DNA of 64,000 nt from Fibrobacter sp. UWT2 (GCF_900142545.1 NZ_FRBF01000006.1:62001-126000); one strand, 5' to 3'; shown: positions 26,236-36,907, counted from the first letter of the stretch. Notes: generated by a model not told the origin, from the letters alone. Translations and numbers: made by a program.

Positions 26236-26423
26236 ATAAGGGCGTGTAATTTATATGAATTTTTTTGAAATAGTTTGCTTGTAAATGAAATTTTTCGTTC
26301 GAGGGCTGACTGGAGGCTCCGGTCGGGGGTGTCGTACGTCACGCAAAAATGTCGTTTTTAACTCAGAATACGCAAATTTTTACGTAAAATAACAACTTAT
26401 TAACATTTTATGCGATATTACTA

Positions 26424-26452
26424 TTGTAATAATTAAAAAAGTTTTGTATCTT
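26424..26452 (+). promoter_or_regulatory. Candidate promoter of the 2749-aa protein gene
   Basis: TTGTAA (26424-26429) and TATCTT (26447-26452) are spaced by 17 bases in an AT-rich stretch, 57 bases before the start codon. Confidence 0.55.
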
Positions 26453-26508
26453 TATGGTGGTGAAATATAGGGGTGTATTGTATACACTGAACTTTTTAGG
26501 AGTTTATT

Positions 26509-29500
26509 ATGTGGTTTGGAAAAAGCATAATGAAAAAACTCGGCCTTGCTCTTGCATTGGCAGTTCCCGCTTTTGCTGCGGATCTTGAACCGTTCCATTT
26601 TGCCAATGGAGGTAGTACTCATGAATCCCAGCAGGATTATTGGGAAGAAATGATGAAGTATAAGGTCTTCGGTGAAAAGGGGATCTCTTTCATTGGTGGA
26701 AATATTCGTGTTACGGATACTGTAGGTTGGTTTGGTACGGCCAAAGGTAATTTTGATATGTCTGGCAACAATGTTCACATTGTTGGCGGTCCCATCATGA
26801 TTGGTGGTAACATTATCTTGGGCGATGGTGATGATGCCTTTTCAACCGGTCCGGTGCGTGTTACGGAATCAATTGTTAAACAGGGTAATTTTGGCGGTAC
26901 AAACGTTCTTAAGGGAACTCAGTGTATTCAGGGGACTATACCCGCGCTTTATGAAAAAGCGGTTGTTGGTAATCTATACACAGATGATACTGATGTTACA
27001 GGTAAAACTGGTGGTAAATCGGGATCTTATGGAGATTGTCCGGTCAAAGAAGTTCCGCAGTTTCATCAGGACTTGACTATTCCGGAATTCCAGTATCCTA
27101 GCAGTTATACATTGCATGACGCAATTTCGATGAATAACTCCGTTGGTGTTATTGATGTTCCTAAAGGCTCTGGTCAATATGACTACTATATCAAAGGCCT
27201 CTCGTTTAGTAATGTTAGTGTCTTGGTTGTTAGAATGCCTAAAGGCGGACGTTTAACGCGAGTTTTGGTCCAGAACAACATTGAATTTGGTACGGCTCAC
27301 CCCAAAGTTCGTATCGTTTATATGGATGAGGATGTCGCATGGGTGGGTAATGACCAAACAGGACATTGGGACGCTGCTTATGGTTATGACGGGGAGCAAA
27401 ATGTAGATGTTACATATAATGGTCAAACGCAAACGGTAACTTCTTCTAAATGGCATGTAGATCATTCAACAACGCTTGAAAATAAAGATTATGGTGGTGA
27501 ATTGCTGATTTATACACCGGGAAAAATCCATTGGGGTGCGTTAACTCCGGTGGACTCCATGCAGGGCTCTTTTATTGCTGGGGATAGCATTATTATTGAA
27601 CAACAGATGACCTTGGCTGGTCAGCTCCTTGCAAAATTTGTTCAGATTAACGCTAACTTTGACGGTTCCGGTTTCCGCTTTGTTCCGTATGACAATCCTA
27701 AGGTGAAGTTGCCCAAGGCTGCGGATGATAGCGAATATTTGATTGAAGGTATTCCGAATGTCGTAAAAATCCAGTTGGACAAGCCTTCTAAGTTGAAGAT
27801 TGACTTTAACTATTGCTTCCAGTTTGAAGGCTCTAAAACCGATTTAACCTCTGGTTTAGCTTCCCGTGATGATATCCAGAATTCGGATATTCCGTTATAC
27901 AATGCAAGTACGGGAAAGTGCGCTACAAGCAAACCGGGTAGTTTTGAAATCGGTGAAACGTCAATGAGTACTCCGATAACATTGACTGCAACTAAGGATG
28001 AATACACTCCTGAGGGTAAAGGTCTTGACCGATTGGAAACATTCAAAATTTGGATCACGGGCCTGACGGGTGCAACGCTTGAAGATGGTTCTCATGATGG
28101 TTTCATTGTGTTGACGATTAAGGACGTTGGTGGTCCTCAATTTAATGATGATGTAAAGAAATACAATGTCAAAGAAAATACAGGGAAGAATATTGTCTTT
28201 GATAGCATTCCTATCAAGAATGTGAAAGTTGATGTTGCTGACGGAGACAAGTTTGATCTTGTTATTGATGGTGACGATGCAACTGCAGCTCAAACCTTGT
28301 TTAATTTTGAATTGGTAAAGGAAGCTCGCAATGATCCGGACGTTTATGATACGGCTTACATTAAGATGTCGGTTAAAAGCGCGCTTGACTATGAAGCTTT
28401 GACTAAGAATTCAAAGAATTCATTCAAGGTGACATTCCGTTTGAAGAATGACGCTACTGTTACTGATTCTACGACTCGTACAATCAATGTTCTTGATGTG
28501 AACGAAGTGCCGACAATTGATAGAATTTATGATCCTAAGTTGGCTCTCACGGCGGGTGCGTTTGATACTCTCAAAATTAAGGAAAAATCAAAGTTAGGCG
28601 ATACTGTTGGTTTTGTTAATGCCGTGGATCCTGATGTTTATAATGCGGTGTCTTTCGGTCATTTGGCTTTCTCTATCGTTGAAACGGGTATCCCGTTCAC
28701 GATGAATGATTCTGTGATTGTTGTCAATGACGCTTCTAAGATGAATTATGAAACTAAGGATAGCGTCTACACGTTTACCGTAAAAGTTGACAACTGTGAA
28801 ATGGCAACAAATGGTTCGTGGACAAAGAATTGCTTGACGACAAGCCATAAGGTGACCGTAAAGATTGTGAACGTTCCCGAAGATCCTGTTCTAGAGTGCT
28901 TTACTGATGATCTTGATTGCGCTGGCCCGTACACTGCAATTGAAAATTCCAAGATTGATTCTGTAATCCATGCATTCCATGTGGCAGATCCTGATATTGG
29001 TCAGCTTGCCACGCTTAAGGCATCTATTGCTGATACAAAGACGGGTGGTAAGGCTGCAGATTATTTCAAGGCTGTTATTTCACACGATACTTTGAACATT
29101 AAGGTTAAGAGTAATATTGACTATGAAAAAGTTGAATCTGAATATGTCGTCAAGATTACTGTTACTGATGCCGATTCAAAATCTGTTTCGATTACTCGTA
29201 CCATTAGTATTAAGGATGTGAATGAAAAGCCGACTGTAGACAGTCTTGATCGTAAGAATGACGGTTATACGGGTACGGCAGCAAGGGATAAGTTTACCTT
29301 GTATCCGAAGGAAAACCTGAAGGTAAATGATCCTGTCGGTATCGTTCGCACGACTGATCCGGATGTTTTGAATGCTGATTTCAGACATTCGACATTCTCT
29401 ATTGTTGAAGATGCATCTAACCCGGTTCCGTTTACGATGAAGGGAACACAGGATTCTACCATTTATGTGAATGATGCATCGAAGATGAATCATGAAGATA

Positions 29501-32500
29501 ATGTTGTTTACAAGTTCACGGTAAAGGTCCAAAACTGCGAAAAGGCTTCTGATAACTCGTGGACCAAGAACTGCTTGGAAACAACGCAGTTGGTTACGGT
29601 AAGAATCCAGAACGTGCCGGAAGGACCTACCATTGAATGTAAGGATACCGATACTCCTGAAGAATGTAATGGCCCGTACTATGTCAAGGAAAACTCTGCC
29701 GCGACAACCGTCGTTCACGAATTTATCGTGAAGGATCCGGATCTGGGTCAGATTGCTACTATGACGCCGTCTCTTAAGGACAATACGACTGGTGGCAAGG
29801 CTGCCGACTTCTTCGATGCTATCATGAAGGATGATACCTTGAAGATTGTTGTCAAGAGCAATATTGACTATGAAAAGGATCCGAAGACATTCAACGTAAA
29901 GGTTACGGTTACGGATGCCGATGGTAAGACCGATTACATTGACCGCGAAATTTACATTGTCGACGTGAACGAAAAGCCGGCGGTTGCAGATACAACTCTT
30001 ACCATTAAAGAAAATCTTGCCAATGGCAAGGTTGCCGGTACTGTTTCCGCTTCTGACCTCGATAAGATCAATATCAAGGCTTTTGCCCATCTCGAATACG
30101 AAATTCTTCCGATTCCGGGTGAAACTATTCCGTTCAAGATGGATTCTAACAAAATTGTGGTGACGGATGCAAGTGCCCTTAACTACGAAGCCCTGAAACC
30201 GGATACGACCTTTACCTTTAAAGTTCGTGTCACAAACTGCCCGATTGATTCTTCGACGTGGAATGCCGAAAAACCCTCGTATCCGAGAACGGATGATTGC
30301 TTGTTTGATGAAGCTAGCGTATTGCTTTCTGTGACCGATGTTCCCGAAACGACAATCATTATTCCTGATTGTAAGGGTGATAGTTGCACGGAATGCACTG
30401 GCCCGGATTGCCACGACATTGTGGATTCGCTCTGCAAGGGCCCGAATTGCACCGGTGTCCATACCCATGACTCTGTCTTGACTCTTGCGGTAGAGGAAAA
30501 TGTTCCGACCGGTTACAAGATTATCGACTACTTAGTTGCTGACGAAGACGTCGGAACTGGCCATAAGGATTCTCTGTACGCATACTTCAAGAATACGAAT
30601 GCCTCTGGCGCTGACAGCCTGTTCAAGATTTATATGCAGAAGGTCGGTGGCAAGTGGAGAGTCGTGGTTGCCGTAAAGGATGGCAGCAAGCTTGACTACG
30701 AAACTGTCAGCGACATTCACAAGCTCACGATTTACGTTAGCGATCCTGAAGATCCTGCCGGTATGGGTGACTCTATCCGTCGCATTATCGAAGTTGTCGA
30801 CGTGAACGAAGCTCCGAGCGCAAAGGATGCCGACCTGAAACCCGAAGAAAATCTGCCGAAGGGTACTGTCGTTGGTAAGCTTGATGTTACTGAACCGGAT
30901 ATTAAGCATGTCAAGGAATTTGGCCACTTGGAATACTCCATTATCGGTAAGGACAGCACCTATGCCTTCGTGATGGACTCCAACAAGGTTGTGGTGAATG
31001 ATCCGACCAAGATGGATTACGAACTTGCCGTGCATAAGTACGTGTTCAATGTCTTGATTTCGAACTGCGAACTGAACGCATCTTCTGGCAAGTATGATGG
31101 TGCATGCCTCTATGACACTGCTAAGGTGACTGTCGACATCCAGGATGTCAACGAAAAGCCGACGATCATTGTCGATGGTCCTGTTCCGGATGGTGACGAC
31201 GATTCCGATACGCTTTGCGTTGCCGTCTGCGATACTACAGACCGTGGCGTCAAGAGCAAGGATTCTATCCTTACCATTGGTATCAGGGAAAATCCGGATA
31301 ATCCGAATGGTACTAAGAAGATCGTTACTCCGACGGGTATGATCTTGTTCCAGTATCATGTTGCTGACGAAGATACCAACCATGCTACTGGTGCTAAGGT
31401 AACTTGGTTCGATGCTGGTACGACAATTCCGGGCGTGAGCACGAAGGGCTCCGACCTCTTTACGATTGCTTACGATTCTGTAAAGCATGTGATTACGGTG
31501 CGCGTCAAGGACGAAAAGCTGCTTGACTACGAAACACTTAGAAATGCAACTTCTCGTGATGATCCGGATCCGGAATACACGATGGGCATTGTCGTGACAG
31601 ACCCGAAGGGCTTGGCCGATACTCTCTATCGTAAGATTCGCGTGACGGATGAAAACGAAAAGCCGCTCTTCGATGTCTGGCCGCTCGTGATTACCGAAAA
31701 CAACCATATTAACGATTCCCTTGGCCACGTGGAACACCCGAGCGATATCGACTCGATGTCTAGGAATCCGGAATTGTTCGATAACGGCTTCAAGATGACG
31801 GGTGGTGATACCGCTTTGTTCTGGCTCGACAAGGACTCTACGGACTTGATGCGAGTCATGATTCGCGCGAATGTCGTGCTTGACTGCGAAAATGGTGAGT
31901 ATATCTGCGGCCAGGATTCCATGTACTGGGTGTACATGACGTATGGCGATACGACCCTCAAGACTGTCTATACAGACTTGAAGATTCCTGTCAAGCTGAT
32001 TGACTTGAACGAACCGCCTAAGATTCTGACCGATACCATCGGTGTTGATGAAAACTCGCCGAAGGGTACCGTTGTCGATACGATCAAGTGGGATGACATT
32101 GACCGCTTCGATTCTGTGATGACCTTCAAGATTGTTGACGATCCGATTGGCTGCTTCGAAATCGATTCGAAGACGGGTGTCGTGACTATCAGCGATAGCA
32201 AGTGCCCGGGTCTTGACTTCGAAAAGAATCCGACGATCGACCTCAAGGTATCTATCACTGACATGGTGAATATTCCGGATAGCTTGTACGACGAAAAGTG
32301 TAAGTGCCAGTTGATCTCGGCTAAGGATGGACCGATTACGGTCACGAAGACTGTCAAGGTCAACATTCACGACGTGAACGAACCGCCTTCCATTACGGAT
32401 AAGACGATCACGGTGAAGGAAGACACCAAGCCGGGTACGGTTATCGATACCGTGCGTGCAACCGATCCGGATAAGGATCCGAAGAAGCGCGAACTGACTT

Positions 32501-34758
32501 ATACGCTGATCGACGGTGATACGACCACCTTCAAGATTGACCCGAAGTCGGGTGCCTTGACCTTGATCGATTCCCTCGACTACGAAACCAAGAACAGCTA
32601 CTACGTGACTGTCCAGGTGGATGACGGTGAATTCGCCGATACCGCCAAGGTCAAGATCAATATCAGTAACATCGAAGAATGGACCAACGTCAAGATTACG
32701 GAAGCAAGTTCCGATAAGAAGACTTGGGAAGATCCTGAAACGATTTACACCAACCATCCGATCCGCGAAATCTGCTGGAACCAAGATGGTTACGATACTT
32801 GCATGACTGATCTGAACATTGCGAAGGATTCTGTTGTGGTCATTTCTTGGAAGAACCCGGCCAAGGACCATGCGGGTAGCGATACGGTAAGAATCTACTT
32901 CAGCGACGCTATTCCGGCTGTGACCGTGACTGGCAAGCCCACGCTGGTTGATGCAGAAAACGTGTTTACTCTTGTGGAAGACATGGAAGGCGACACCAAC
33001 ATCTACATCAATACGATGAAGGATTCTATCTGGGTGTCCATTAAGGATCCTGCCGGTAAGAAGGATACTTCCTTTGCTATCGAAGTGAACCTTGATCCGG
33101 TTACCGTTTCTCAGGGTACACTCGATAAGGTTAGCAAGATTGCCGATTCCAAGCTGATGCGCGATGAAACCGGCAAGAAGGTGACCGAAACTCCGGTGAA
33201 CTCCGACATGATCAAGTTCTCTTACAAGGAAATCGTTGGCCAGGACACCGTGACGATTTCTTACCTGACCGACAAGAAGGGTAACCCCGTCAAGGTGCCG
33301 GTGATCAACGACAAGGGCAAGGTTGACTCTGTCGAAGTGATTACCGTGACCTACAAGACCAGGGTCGGCGGCAACAATGGTAAGGACGTCGAAGTTTCTT
33401 ACCAGGCTGACGCTTTGACTGGTGAAATCTTCGTGAAGGGTCCGTCTGGCGAACTAATGGAACAGGGTGCTTCCAAGACCGTGTTTGCTCCTACCGAAAA
33501 GGATTCTTCCAAGACTACCAGCCGTTACACGACCAACGAAGGTATGTTTACGATTACCACGACGACCAGGGATGCCCTTGGCAACGACAGGACGATTTCG
33601 TACTTCGTCGACAAGAAGGGCAACGCGGTCAAGAGCCCCGAAGGCGATATGGGCTTCTCTGTGACCTACACCTACGAAAACAAGTATGGCAACGTCGCAA
33701 CGGAATCCGTATTCATCGTGGTTGACCAGGTGCTTCCGAAGGTGGAAATCCTTTCGCCGACCAACAAGGAAATTATCCGCTCGAACTCTGTGCAGGTTGT
33801 CTGGACTGTTGACGGTGTCATTCAGGATACCTTGACGCTCCAGGGTCTCTCTAAGGGTCCGAACCCGATTATCCGTATCTACCGCGACAAGGCCGGTAAC
33901 GAAGCCTCTGCTACGGTGTATGTGTACATGAAGGACAGCAAGGATGTTGACATTTCTGTTGAACAGCCGGTGACCGAGATCTCGAGAGAAAAGATCGAAG
34001 AATACTATGCTATCAACCCGCCTGAAAAGGGTGAAACCTTTGCTGTGAGCATCAGGAACCCGACTACGGGCGAAGAAGTGGAAACCTTGATTGGTGGCGA
34101 CTTCAAGACCAAGGAAGGTAGCGGTAAGGAACCGTATCCGGGTGCATCCGGATCCAAGCACTTGGGCCCGACCCTCGCTATGGATATCAAGGTGCCGGTG
34201 ATCGACGCTATTTCTGGCCTCGCAACGCTCGACGACTTGATTACTCCGGATGGAATGATCGCTCTCGAACGTACGAACTCCAAGAAGAGCCACAAGATCA
34301 CTGTTGAAGAATACGTTGAAGAATACTGCGAAGACGGCTTCAAGATCGGTAGCGATGCAAGCAAGGTGAACCTGTTTGACATCAAGCTGAACGCCAAGAT
34401 CTGGGTCTACACCTCGCTGGGCAACTTCGTGGATTACTTCAGCTTCACTCAGGAACTGAATGACCCGAGCTTCACGGATGACGCCGGTCTCCTTGAAATG
34501 TACTTCGAAATGAAACCGGATAAGGACGGCTTTGTAAGGGCTGACAATGGCAAGCAGTATGCTACCGGCGCCTTCGTCTACAAGGTTCAGGCCAATATCC
34601 GTTCCAAGGCTCGTTGTACGATTCCGGACGGCACCTACGATCCGGATCACAACAAGGGTGATGGCTACGGCGAAACCACCAAGCGCAAGGGTGACGTTGT
34701 CAAGAACAGCGACGAACTCTTGAAGTCCTTCGGTTACCGTCGTCCGAAAAACAAGTAA
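26509..34758 (+). CDS. Giant cadherin-repeat surface protein (2749 aa)
   Basis: 2749 residues, paralogous to the gene at 21626. A signal peptide (cut near AFAAD) and the same head domain (GGPIMIGGNI, LAGQLLAKFVQI; to about 420) come first. About 12 cadherin-like units follow (about 540-2058), joined by DVNEKP-type linkers. Units from about 678 to 1714 alternate as four A-B pairs; A units hold two Cys (such as NCEMATNGSWTKNC) and the A-B linkers are Cys-rich. The tail (about 2058-2749) matches the paralog and ends RRPKNK. AGGAG lies 8 bases before the ATG. Calcium-dependent rigid adhesin is the inferred role. Confidence 0.85.
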   Translation: MWFGKSIMKKLGLALALAVPAFAADLEPFHFANGGSTHESQQDYWEEMMKYKVFGEKGISFIGGNIRVTDTVGWFGTAKGNFDMSGNNVHIVGGPIMIGGNIILGDGDDAFSTGPVRVTESIVKQGNFGGTNVLKGTQCIQGTIPALYEKAVVGNLYTDDTDVTGKTGGKSGSYGDCPVKEVPQFHQDLTIPEFQYPSSYTLHDAISMNNSVGVIDVPKGSGQYDYYIKGLSFSNVSVLVVRMPKGGRLTRVLVQNNIEFGTAHPKVRIVYMDEDVAWVGNDQTGHWDAAYGYDGEQNVDVTYNGQTQTVTSSKWHVDHSTTLENKDYGGELLIYTPGKIHWGALTPVDSMQGSFIAGDSIIIEQQMTLAGQLLAKFVQINANFDGSGFRFVPYDNPKVKLPKAADDSEYLIEGIPNVVKIQLDKPSKLKIDFNYCFQFEGSKTDLTSGLASRDDIQNSDIPLYNASTGKCATSKPGSFEIGETSMSTPITLTATKDEYTPEGKGLDRLETFKIWITGLTGATLEDGSHDGFIVLTIKDVGGPQFNDDVKKYNVKENTGKNIVFDSIPIKNVKVDVADGDKFDLVIDGDDATAAQTLFNFELVKEARNDPDVYDTAYIKMSVKSALDYEALTKNSKNSFKVTFRLKNDATVTDSTTRTINVLDVNEVPTIDRIYDPKLALTAGAFDTLKIKEKSKLGDTVGFVNAVDPDVYNAVSFGHLAFSIVETGIPFTMNDSVIVVNDASKMNYETKDSVYTFTVKVDNCEMATNGSWTKNCLTTSHKVTVKIVNVPEDPVLECFTDDLDCAGPYTAIENSKIDSVIHAFHVADPDIGQLATLKASIADTKTGGKAADYFKAVISHDTLNIKVKSNIDYEKVESEYVVKITVTDADSKSVSITRTISIKDVNEKPTVDSLDRKNDGYTGTAARDKFTLYPKENLKVNDPVGIVRTTDPDVLNADFRHSTFSIVEDASNPVPFTMKGTQDSTIYVNDASKMNHEDNVVYKFTVKVQNCEKASDNSWTKNCLETTQLVTVRIQNVPEGPTIECKDTDTPEECNGPYYVKENSAATTVVHEFIVKDPDLGQIATMTPSLKDNTTGGKAADFFDAIMKDDTLKIVVKSNIDYEKDPKTFNVKVTVTDADGKTDYIDREIYIVDVNEKPAVADTTLTIKENLANGKVAGTVSASDLDKINIKAFAHLEYEILPIPGETIPFKMDSNKIVVTDASALNYEALKPDTTFTFKVRVTNCPIDSSTWNAEKPSYPRTDDCLFDEASVLLSVTDVPETTIIIPDCKGDSCTECTGPDCHDIVDSLCKGPNCTGVHTHDSVLTLAVEENVPTGYKIIDYLVADEDVGTGHKDSLYAYFKNTNASGADSLFKIYMQKVGGKWRVVVAVKDGSKLDYETVSDIHKLTIYVSDPEDPAGMGDSIRRIIEVVDVNEAPSAKDADLKPEENLPKGTVVGKLDVTEPDIKHVKEFGHLEYSIIGKDSTYAFVMDSNKVVVNDPTKMDYELAVHKYVFNVLISNCELNASSGKYDGACLYDTAKVTVDIQDVNEKPTIIVDGPVPDGDDDSDTLCVAVCDTTDRGVKSKDSILTIGIRENPDNPNGTKKIVTPTGMILFQYHVADEDTNHATGAKVTWFDAGTTIPGVSTKGSDLFTIAYDSVKHVITVRVKDEKLLDYETLRNATSRDDPDPEYTMGIVVTDPKGLADTLYRKIRVTDENEKPLFDVWPLVITENNHINDSLGHVEHPSDIDSMSRNPELFDNGFKMTGGDTALFWLDKDSTDLMRVMIRANVVLDCENGEYICGQDSMYWVYMTYGDTTLKTVYTDLKIPVKLIDLNEPPKILTDTIGVDENSPKGTVVDTIKWDDIDRFDSVMTFKIVDDPIGCFEIDSKTGVVTISDSKCPGLDFEKNPTIDLKVSITDMVNIPDSLYDEKCKCQLISAKDGPITVTKTVKVNIHDVNEPPSITDKTITVKEDTKPGTVIDTVRATDPDKDPKKRELTYTLIDGDTTTFKIDPKSGALTLIDSLDYETKNSYYVTVQVDDGEFADTAKVKINISNIEEWTNVKITEASSDKKTWEDPETIYTNHPIREICWNQDGYDTCMTDLNIAKDSVVVISWKNPAKDHAGSDTVRIYFSDAIPAVTVTGKPTLVDAENVFTLVEDMEGDTNIYINTMKDSIWVSIKDPAGKKDTSFAIEVNLDPVTVSQGTLDKVSKIADSKLMRDETGKKVTETPVNSDMIKFSYKEIVGQDTVTISYLTDKKGNPVKVPVINDKGKVDSVEVITVTYKTRVGGNNGKDVEVSYQADALTGEIFVKGPSGELMEQGASKTVFAPTEKDSSKTTSRYTTNEGMFTITTTTRDALGNDRTISYFVDKKGNAVKSPEGDMGFSVTYTYENKYGNVATESVFIVVDQVLPKVEILSPTNKEIIRSNSVQVVWTVDGVIQDTLTLQGLSKGPNPIIRIYRDKAGNEASATVYVYMKDSKDVDISVEQPVTEISREKIEEYYAINPPEKGETFAVSIRNPTTGEEVETLIGGDFKTKEGSGKEPYPGASGSKHLGPTLAMDIKVPVIDAISGLATLDDLITPDGMIALERTNSKKSHKITVEEYVEEYCEDGFKIGSDASKVNLFDIKLNAKIWVYTSLGNFVDYFSFTQELNDPSFTDDAGLLEMYFEMKPDKDGFVRADNGKQYATGAFVYKVQANIRSKARCTIPDGTYDPDHNKGDGYGETTKRKGDVVKNSDELLKSFGYRRPKNK

Positions 34759-34777
34759 GTTGAATAATTGAAAATGT

Positions 34778-34812
34778 AGGAGATGCCCGCCAATGAACAG
34801 CGGGCATTTCCT
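34778..34812 (+). terminator. Terminator of the 2749-aa protein gene
   Basis: AGGAGATGCCCGC and GCGGGCATTTCCT form a 13-bp stem with one G-T pair, 20 bases after the stop codon. The T tract is weak. Confidence 0.7.
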
Positions 34813-34842
34813 ATTTATACAGAAAATTTCTAAGTTCTAAGT

Positions 34843-35172
34843 ATGAGTATTGAAGAACGTTCTACACTGGTATATTCGACGGCTCTTGGTGGTCGTGTCA
34901 AGCAAGAAAAACCTAAGGCGGAGCGCCCCCAGGGTGACGGCGTGGTCCGTATTCTTTTAAAGCGTTTGGGTGGCGGTAAAATGGCGAGCGTGGTGACCGG
35001 AGTGCCTTTGGATGAACCCGAACTCAAGGAACTTGGCCGTGAACTCAAGCAAAAGTGCGGGGTAGGCGGCTCTGTCAAGGATTTTGCCATCGAAATCCAG
35101 GGTGACAAGCGCAATCTGCTTAAAACGGAGCTGGAAAAGCGTGGGTACACGGTAAAGCTTGCTGGTGGCTAG
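34843..35172 (+). CDS. SUI1/YciH family translation initiation factor-like protein
   Basis: 109 residues. The C-terminal 80 residues form a SUI1 (eIF1-like) domain: VRILLKRLGGGKMASVVTGV, then LGRELKQKCGVGGSVKDF and IEIQGDK. Bacterial YciH proteins of this size bind the small ribosomal subunit and may affect start-site fidelity; the cellular role is poorly known. It sits between the adhesin gene and the FecR gene without an obvious functional link, and its gene is preceded by the adhesin terminator. Confidence 0.9.
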   Translation: MSIEERSTLVYSTALGGRVKQEKPKAERPQGDGVVRILLKRLGGGKMASVVTGVPLDEPELKELGRELKQKCGVGGSVKDFAIEIQGDKRNLLKTELEKRGYTVKLAGG

Positions 35173-35278
35173 AAATAGCGGCTCGGGGGGAGATTGATTT
35201 ATATCACCAGGCAAAAAAAGTGAGTGCTTTTTTCGAAAAAAAAGGGTATTTTTTAAGAGATTGAGAAGAGGGCTTACA

Positions 35279-36907
35279 ATGGTCAGAATTTCCGTTTCAC
35301 GCAAAACGTTTTTACGCTCGTTGTTTATTCTTGCCGTAGTGCCTGCGATGGCATTTTCGGGTCCTTCTGTCGGTACCGCAAGCATGCCTGTGAACGAAGT
35401 CGATCGCTGGAAGGCCAAGCAGAGTCAGTGGAAACCTCTCGGTAACGGTGCCAAGATTTATCAGTCCGATAAAGTGCGTACGGGCGCAGAATCCGAAGTG
35501 GTGATTCGACTCCCTGACGGAAGCTCCATCAAGATTGGCGAAAAGACGATTGTCGAAATGGAAAGTCTTTTTGAACCCAACGACGAAGGCGGTTTCGAAA
35601 CCATGATCGACGTGGAAAAGGGTTTCTTGAATTTCGCCGTACATAAACTCAAAAACAAGAAGTCTAAGTTCATCTTCAAGACGGGAACCGCAACTGCATC
35701 GATTCGCGGTACCGAAGGCTATATTGGCGGCGAAGGTGTTTTCTTCGCGGGCCTGAAAACGGGTAAGCTGGAAATCAAGCCCAACGGTTCTGACCAGTTG
35801 GTGTCCATTGTCGCTGGCGAAACCACTTTCGGAACGGATTCCCTGGTGGTGGTGAAGTTGGCCTCTTCTGGTGAAGCCCGCTTCGCGAAGCGTCTTTCGA
35901 AGATTCTTTCGGACAAGTCCAAGTCGACGAAGGCTTTGAAGGCTGAACTTGAAAAAGCCGATACTGAATTCCAGGCTCAGCTGAAAGAAGAAGCCAAGCA
36001 GGCTGCCGCAACGGTTCCCGAGAACGGCTTTATCGTAAGCACTGTTTCGCCGGTGGAAATTTGCGAAGACGGTCTTGTGGTTGACGGCTCTTACCGAACC
36101 TCTGATGAATCTGCCACGCTGGTCTTGAAGGTGGGCAATTCCTATACCTCTAGCAACTTGATCCGCGCTGCCGATGGCCAGGCTCATTCCTTCTCTGAAA
36201 AGGTCGTGGTCAACGACGATAACGGTCTCTGGAAAGCTGAAAAGGCAACTCTTGAATTCAAGGGCGCCGGTGTGACCAGTTCCAAGTCCATTGACTTGAT
36301 GGTGAACAAGGCTTGCGTCGACGTGAATACGAAGGCTCCTACGGCATCGATTATTTCTTATGACTCTTTGCGCTGTATTGCCAACGTGATGGTCGGTGAA
36401 ATTCAGAATGATGCCGGTATCCTGGTCATGGAAGCGGATGGAAGCAAGTTGAGCGAAGAAACGGTGACCAAGAATTCCCAGAAGAGACTGAAACTGCAGA
36501 AGGGCCGCCATGAATATGTGGTCCGCGTTGAAGACTTGGCGTCGAACAAGGCTGAAGTCACCAAGAAGATGGGTTGCTACCCGAACAAGAGATTCCCGGT
36601 AGAAGTCCTGGGTCCCGCAAAGGAAGTGTTGAAGGTCCCGCCTCCGCCGCAGGATATTCCGGATCGCATTACGCAGACGCTCCAGTTTAGAATTCGAATT
36701 CCTGAAAATGATCCTGATTACTTGTACAAGGTAACTGTTAGACAAAACGGCAAGGTCATTTTGCAAGAATCGCTATCGCAGATTCACAACCTGGATTACC
36801 AGATTCCAGTGTCGCTAACGCGAGGGGCGAGAAACCATTTCGATATCGAAGTCGTTCACAAGAGCGGATATATATCGAAGGCTAAGAAGGATTACGAGGT
36901 TCATTGA
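35279..36907 (+). CDS. FecR-domain exported protein
   Basis: 542 residues from the ATG at 35279, with AGAGGG upstream; a TTG six codons earlier is less likely. A signal peptide ends near AMAFSG. A FecR domain (about 35-170) contains GAKIYQSDKVRTGAESEVVIR (in parts: VRTGAESE) and LPDGSSIKIGE, then the typical TASIRGTEGYIGG near 145. A Lys/Ala-rich helix (about 205-245) and Ig-like segments follow. No anti-sigma membrane segment is seen, so it is not a classical FecR regulator. The stop overlaps the next ATG by one base, so the two proteins are made together. Confidence 0.85.
   Translation: MVRISVSRKTFLRSLFILAVVPAMAFSGPSVGTASMPVNEVDRWKAKQSQWKPLGNGAKIYQSDKVRTGAESEVVIRLPDGSSIKIGEKTIVEMESLFEPNDEGGFETMIDVEKGFLNFAVHKLKNKKSKFIFKTGTATASIRGTEGYIGGEGVFFAGLKTGKLEIKPNGSDQLVSIVAGETTFGTDSLVVVKLASSGEARFAKRLSKILSDKSKSTKALKAELEKADTEFQAQLKEEAKQAAATVPENGFIVSTVSPVEICEDGLVVDGSYRTSDESATLVLKVGNSYTSSNLIRAADGQAHSFSEKVVVNDDNGLWKAEKATLEFKGAGVTSSKSIDLMVNKACVDVNTKAPTASIISYDSLRCIANVMVGEIQNDAGILVMEADGSKLSEETVTKNSQKRLKLQKGRHEYVVRVEDLASNKAEVTKKMGCYPNKRFPVEVLGPAKEVLKVPPPPQDIPDRITQTLQFRIRIPENDPDYLYKVTVRQNGKVILQESLSQIHNLDYQIPVSLTRGARNHFDIEVVHKSGYISKAKKDYEVH

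Noticed and set aside
30532-32871. 779-codon minus-strand frame opposite the second giant gene
   Set aside because: Same reason: it mirrors the cadherin repeats and has no independent support.
26509-34758. CRISPR-like or tandem DNA repeats
   Set aside because: The repeats are long coding units with diverged sequence, not short identical repeats with unique spacers. No CRISPR array is seen anywhere in the window.
35261-35278. TTG start for the FecR gene
   Set aside because: The ATG at 35279 has AGAGGG at proper distance and begins the basic part of the signal peptide.
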